Part shown: piece by piece, positions 40,066 through 41,005 of the stretch | Position numbering within the stretch: the first letter of the stretch is position 1 | How the letters are laid out: each line of letters starts with the position of its first letter | Assembly: GCA_050944255.1 (NCBI GenBank) | Contig: JBMNQS010000011.1 | Location: forward strand, 1-41,005 | Origin: JBMNQS01 sp050944255 | GTDB taxonomy: Bacteria; Bacillota; Clostridia; Christensenellales; Maliibacteriaceae | DNA: 41,005 nt | Direction: 5' to 3' | Program-made: the position numbers and the translations under genes | Notes under the pieces: model-generated | Database searches by the model: none | What the model was told of the DNA's origin: nothing | Seen by the model: the letters and a program-made list of their open reading frames with translations, nothing else

Positions 40066-40922
40066 GTGCCCTCACCCCCCATCTGCGATGCGATGCAGGC
40101 GGCCACCTCCGCCGGGTCGAACATGGTTTCGGGAATATGCACGCCATGGGGCTTCATGGCGCGGGAAAGCCGCACCACGTCGGGAATATCCAGACCGATC
40201 TCCATCAGCTCCCGGGCACGGGAGAAAATGCGCTCGGTCCTGTCGGCCATGACGATGCGCCCATGGCTTAGAACCACTATTTCCCGGGCAACCCGGACGA
40301 TGTCGTCCATGGAGTGGGTGACCATCAATACCGTTATGCCCTGGCGCTCATGCAGGTCGCATACAAGGTCCAGCAGCTCACGCCGCCCTCTGGGGTCCAG
40401 CCCCGCCGTGGGCTCGTCCAGCACCAGGTACTTGGGCTCCATGGCCAGTACGCCGGCAATGGCCACCCGCCTTCGCTGCCCGCCGGAGAGCTCAAAGGGC
40501 GAGCGGTCCCTGAACTGTTCGTAATCAAGGCCCACCTGGGCCATGGCCTTTTGGACGCGTCCGGTGAGCTCATCGCCTCTTACGCCCATGTTGGAGGGGC
40601 CAAAGGCGATGTCCTTTTCCACCGTCTCCTCAAAGAGCTGATGCTCGGGATACTGGAACACCATCCCCACCTTGCGGCGCACCGCCATCAGATCGGCGCC
40701 CTTTTGGGTGATGTCCACCCCGTCCACGGAGACTTTGCCGCTGGTGGGCATCAAAAGCCCGTTCAAATGCTGCACCAGCGTGGACTTGCCGCTGCCGGTG
40801 TGGCCGATGAGCCCCACGAAGGCGCCCTCCTCTATGGTAAGGCTGATCTCCCGCAGCGCGGAGGATTCATACGGCGTGCCGGGCATATACAGATGGTACA
40901 TGTTCTCTATAACAATCGGCAT
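40059..40922 (-). CDS. ecfA2: Energy-coupling factor transporter ATP-binding protein EcfA2
   Basis: 287 residues. Walker A GHTGSGKST (40-48), Q-loop Q90, signature LSGGQ (145-149), Walker B YLVLDEP (D169-E170) and switch H in VTHSMDD. It hydrolyses ATP to drive vitamin import with EcfA1 and EcfT. Its start lies inside the end of the ecfA1 frame. Confidence 0.96.
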   Translation of the reverse strand: MPIVIENMYHLYMPGTPYESSALREISLTIEEGAFVGLIGHTGSGKSTLVQHLNGLLMPTSGKVSVDGVDITQKGADLMAVRRKVGMVFQYPEHQLFEETVEKDIAFGPSNMGVRGDELTGRVQKAMAQVGLDYEQFRDRSPFELSGGQRRRVAIAGVLAMEPKYLVLDEPTAGLDPRGRRELLDLVCDLHERQGITVLMVTHSMDDIVRVAREIVVLSHGRIVMADRTERIFSRARELMEIGLDIPDVVRLSRAMKPHGVHIPETMFDPAEVAACIASQMGGEGTC

Positions 40923-41005
40923 AGTTCCTCCACCAGTTCGTCGATGTCGATGGGCGTGCCGGCCACGTCGATGCCGTGGCTTCTCAGGTCGCAGGCCAAT
41001 TGCGT
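40907..41005 (-). CDS. ecfA1: Energy-coupling factor transporter ATP-binding protein EcfA1, C-terminal end (partial)
   Basis: The last 32 codons (TQLACDLRSHGIDVAG, then DELVEELCRLL, stop TAG) are visible, typical of the EcfA C-terminus (alternating helices with an ELVEALC-like end). The ATPase body is outside the window. It overlaps the ecfA2 start by 16 bases. Confidence 0.8.
   Translation of the reverse strand, partial: TQLACDLRSHGIDVAGTPIDIDELVEELCRLL

Overview
The window looks like a chromosomal segment of an anaerobic, fairly GC-rich (about 60% by eye) Gram-positive Clostridia-type bacterium. Evidence: the Firmicutes order ecfA1-ecfA2-ecfT-truA-rplM-rpsI, a glp operon with the DUF1667 protein, strong Shine-Dalgarno sites with some GTG/TTG starts, lipoproteins with lipoboxes, FeoA/FeoB plus the small Cys-rich Feo protein, and many Fe-S proteins. 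I cannot name the species. No rRNA, tRNA, CRISPR array, prophage or transposase gene was seen.

Layout. 1-3.5 kb: glycerol catabolism operon (FAD dehydrogenase with BFD-like end, pyridine nucleotide oxidoreductase, DUF1667, glpK), then a TetR regulator. 4.2-10.5 kb: a three-gene surface operon on the minus strand (a 1182-residue adhesin-like protein with GAGIGGG repeats, a membrane-anchored protein and a small secreted protein that shares the adhesin's C-terminal domain), flanked by long intergenic regions, one strikingly AT-rich. 10.5-17.2 kb: MFS permease, a ProC-like/ATC-hydrolase fusion, an SDR dehydrogenase, a GtrA-like protein and a LarA-family enzyme. 17.4-24.2 kb: a lipoprotein plus membrane zinc-peptidase pair, an AGCS amino-acid:Na+ symporter, a DUF2148 protein, a ferredoxin-nitroreductase fusion and an exported trigger-factor-like lipoprotein. 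24.5-31.5 kb: a small minus-strand operon (YbaK, cysteine hydrolase, GNAT, DUF5655), then a plus-strand run (NusG domain II protein, Gx transporter, flavin reductase, gnd, second LarA homologue, amidase-domain protein). 31.6-34 kb: glmM and trxB. 34.2-37 kb: feoA-feoB-small Cys protein with three matching palindromic operators. 37-41 kb: a hairpin-rich spacer, then rpsI, rplM, truA, ecfT, ecfA2 and the end of ecfA1 (minus strand).

Most striking non-coding signal: three copies (about 13.8, 17.2 and 24.2 kb) of a 200-255 bp repeat. Each lies between two copies of a terminator hairpin. The hairpin sequence differs between loci but is the same stem on both sides at each locus. The repeat has inverted ends and conserved internal stem-loops, so it looks like a small mobile or RNA-like element that enters, and duplicates, intrinsic terminators.

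Functional themes are glycerol and sugar-acid metabolism (GlpK, KduD-like SDR, Gnd, two LarA homologues with all the nickel-pincer residues), ferrous iron uptake under a probable DtxR-type repressor, and cell-surface display.
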